Position numbers and translations under genes: made by a program | Shown: piece after piece, positions 63,744 through 64,000 of the stretch | Position numbering within the stretch: position 1 is the first letter of the stretch | Layout: each line of letters starts with the position of its first letter | Notes under the pieces: model-generated | Seen by the model: the letters and a program-made list of their open reading frames with translations, nothing else | Told to the model about the DNA's origin: nothing | The model's database searches: none | Assembly (NCBI RefSeq): GCF_004295345.1 | Contig: NZ_CP036200.1 | Location: 3,192,001 to 3,256,000 of the forward strand | Origin: Shewanella maritima | GTDB lineage: Bacteria; Pseudomonadota; Gammaproteobacteria; Enterobacterales; Shewanellaceae | DNA length: 64,000 nucleotides | Direction: 5' to 3'

Positions 63744-64000
63744 TTACCCAACTACATCTAAATGCCGATGCTTAAACGTGCAACCTGCACGTTCTACGAT
63801 TTCACGGCAGTTATCGATGTTTACCCCTTCAAGGCCTTCAATGGCACTTACTTGCACATCCTTAATATACTTAGGTGCAAGCTCTATAAATTCTAATAGT
63901 GCGTTATAGGAGTGAGCCAGCTTAGGTTGGCAATGAGTCTGGTAACTTTGCTCGCTATCAGCATTGAGTGAAATAGACAGGCTATCAACTACTTCGGCGA
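63744..64000 (-). CDS. 3' end of a TatD-associated radical SAM protein gene (partial)
   Basis: The reverse strand encodes 84 residues before a TAA: VVDSLSISLNADSEQSYQTH, LLEFIELAPKYIKDVQVSAI and the end TFKHRHLDVVG. This pattern fits the C-terminal half of TatD-linked radical SAM proteins; the iron-sulfur CxxxCxxC motif lies outside the window, so the assignment rests on the C terminus only. Confidence 0.6.
   Translation of the reverse strand, partial: AEVVDSLSISLNADSEQSYQTHCQPKLAHSYNALLEFIELAPKYIKDVQVSAIEGLEGVNIDNCREIVERAGCTFKHRHLDVVG

Noticed and set aside
1..64000. tRNA, rRNA, CRISPR arrays, prophage genes or complete insertion sequences
   Set aside because: I scanned for cloverleaf ends, regularly spaced repeats, phage structural genes and transposase frames and saw none that could be supported.

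Overview
The window reads as a chromosomal segment of a marine gammaproteobacterium, most likely Shewanella. The pointers are a pentahaem NrfA nitrite reductase of the Shewanella type beside NarQ/NarP, a TyrA-like Dyp peroxidase next to a ferric-iron ABC transporter, a rhombosortase-target lipoprotein, and a DUF5610 protein. Coding density is high, there is no rRNA, tRNA, CRISPR array, prophage or full insertion sequence, and most functions are housekeeping or catabolic.

Layout. 1-8 kb: FKBP-type prolyl isomerase, a UPF0231 protein, the NarQ/NarP sensor-regulator pair divergent from nrfA, and glnK-amtB behind NtrC-like sites. 8-16 kb: secreted or lipoprotein genes of unknown role, a frameshifted periplasmic solute-binding protein, aroG, a frameshifted Atm1-type ABC exporter and small orphan genes. 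16-23 kb: ferredoxin-NADP reductase, a Fur-box-preceded fbpABC iron importer and a haem peroxidase. 22-32 kb: a short-chain dehydrogenase with an AraC-type regulator, argR, a dicarboxylate/amino acid symporter, small lipoproteins and acetyltransferases, and metK with a tandem MetJ operator.

32-48 kb is a xylose/xylo-oligosaccharide utilisation locus: TonB-dependent receptor, xylulokinase, xylose isomerase, sugar porter, Gfo/Idh oxidoreductase, GH26-like hydrolase with a PhyH-type dioxygenase, a LacI-type regulator, GH43 beta-xylosidase and a GPH symporter. Five palindromes of the form TGTTASCGGTAACA lie in its promoter regions and appear to tie the locus together. Its product, xylulose 5-phosphate, feeds transketolase, which is encoded next together with epd, pgk and fba (48-55 kb).

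55-64 kb: a MATE exporter, a DUF481 outer-membrane protein, a CheY-like protein, a ToxR/ToxS-like membrane regulator pair, a membrane protein of unknown function, a degenerate-GGDEF PAS sensor and the 3' end of a radical SAM gene.

Two families of non-coding repeats with terminal inverted repeats are present. One (about 264-294 bp, four copies, TA-flanked, strongly folded) sits between genes, and one copy supplies the last base of the pgk stop codon. The other (about 200 bp) occurs as an inverted pair around metK. Three genes (an ABC exporter, a solute-binding protein and fructose-bisphosphate aldolase) are each broken by one missing base. That pattern may reflect sequencing error as much as real mutation.
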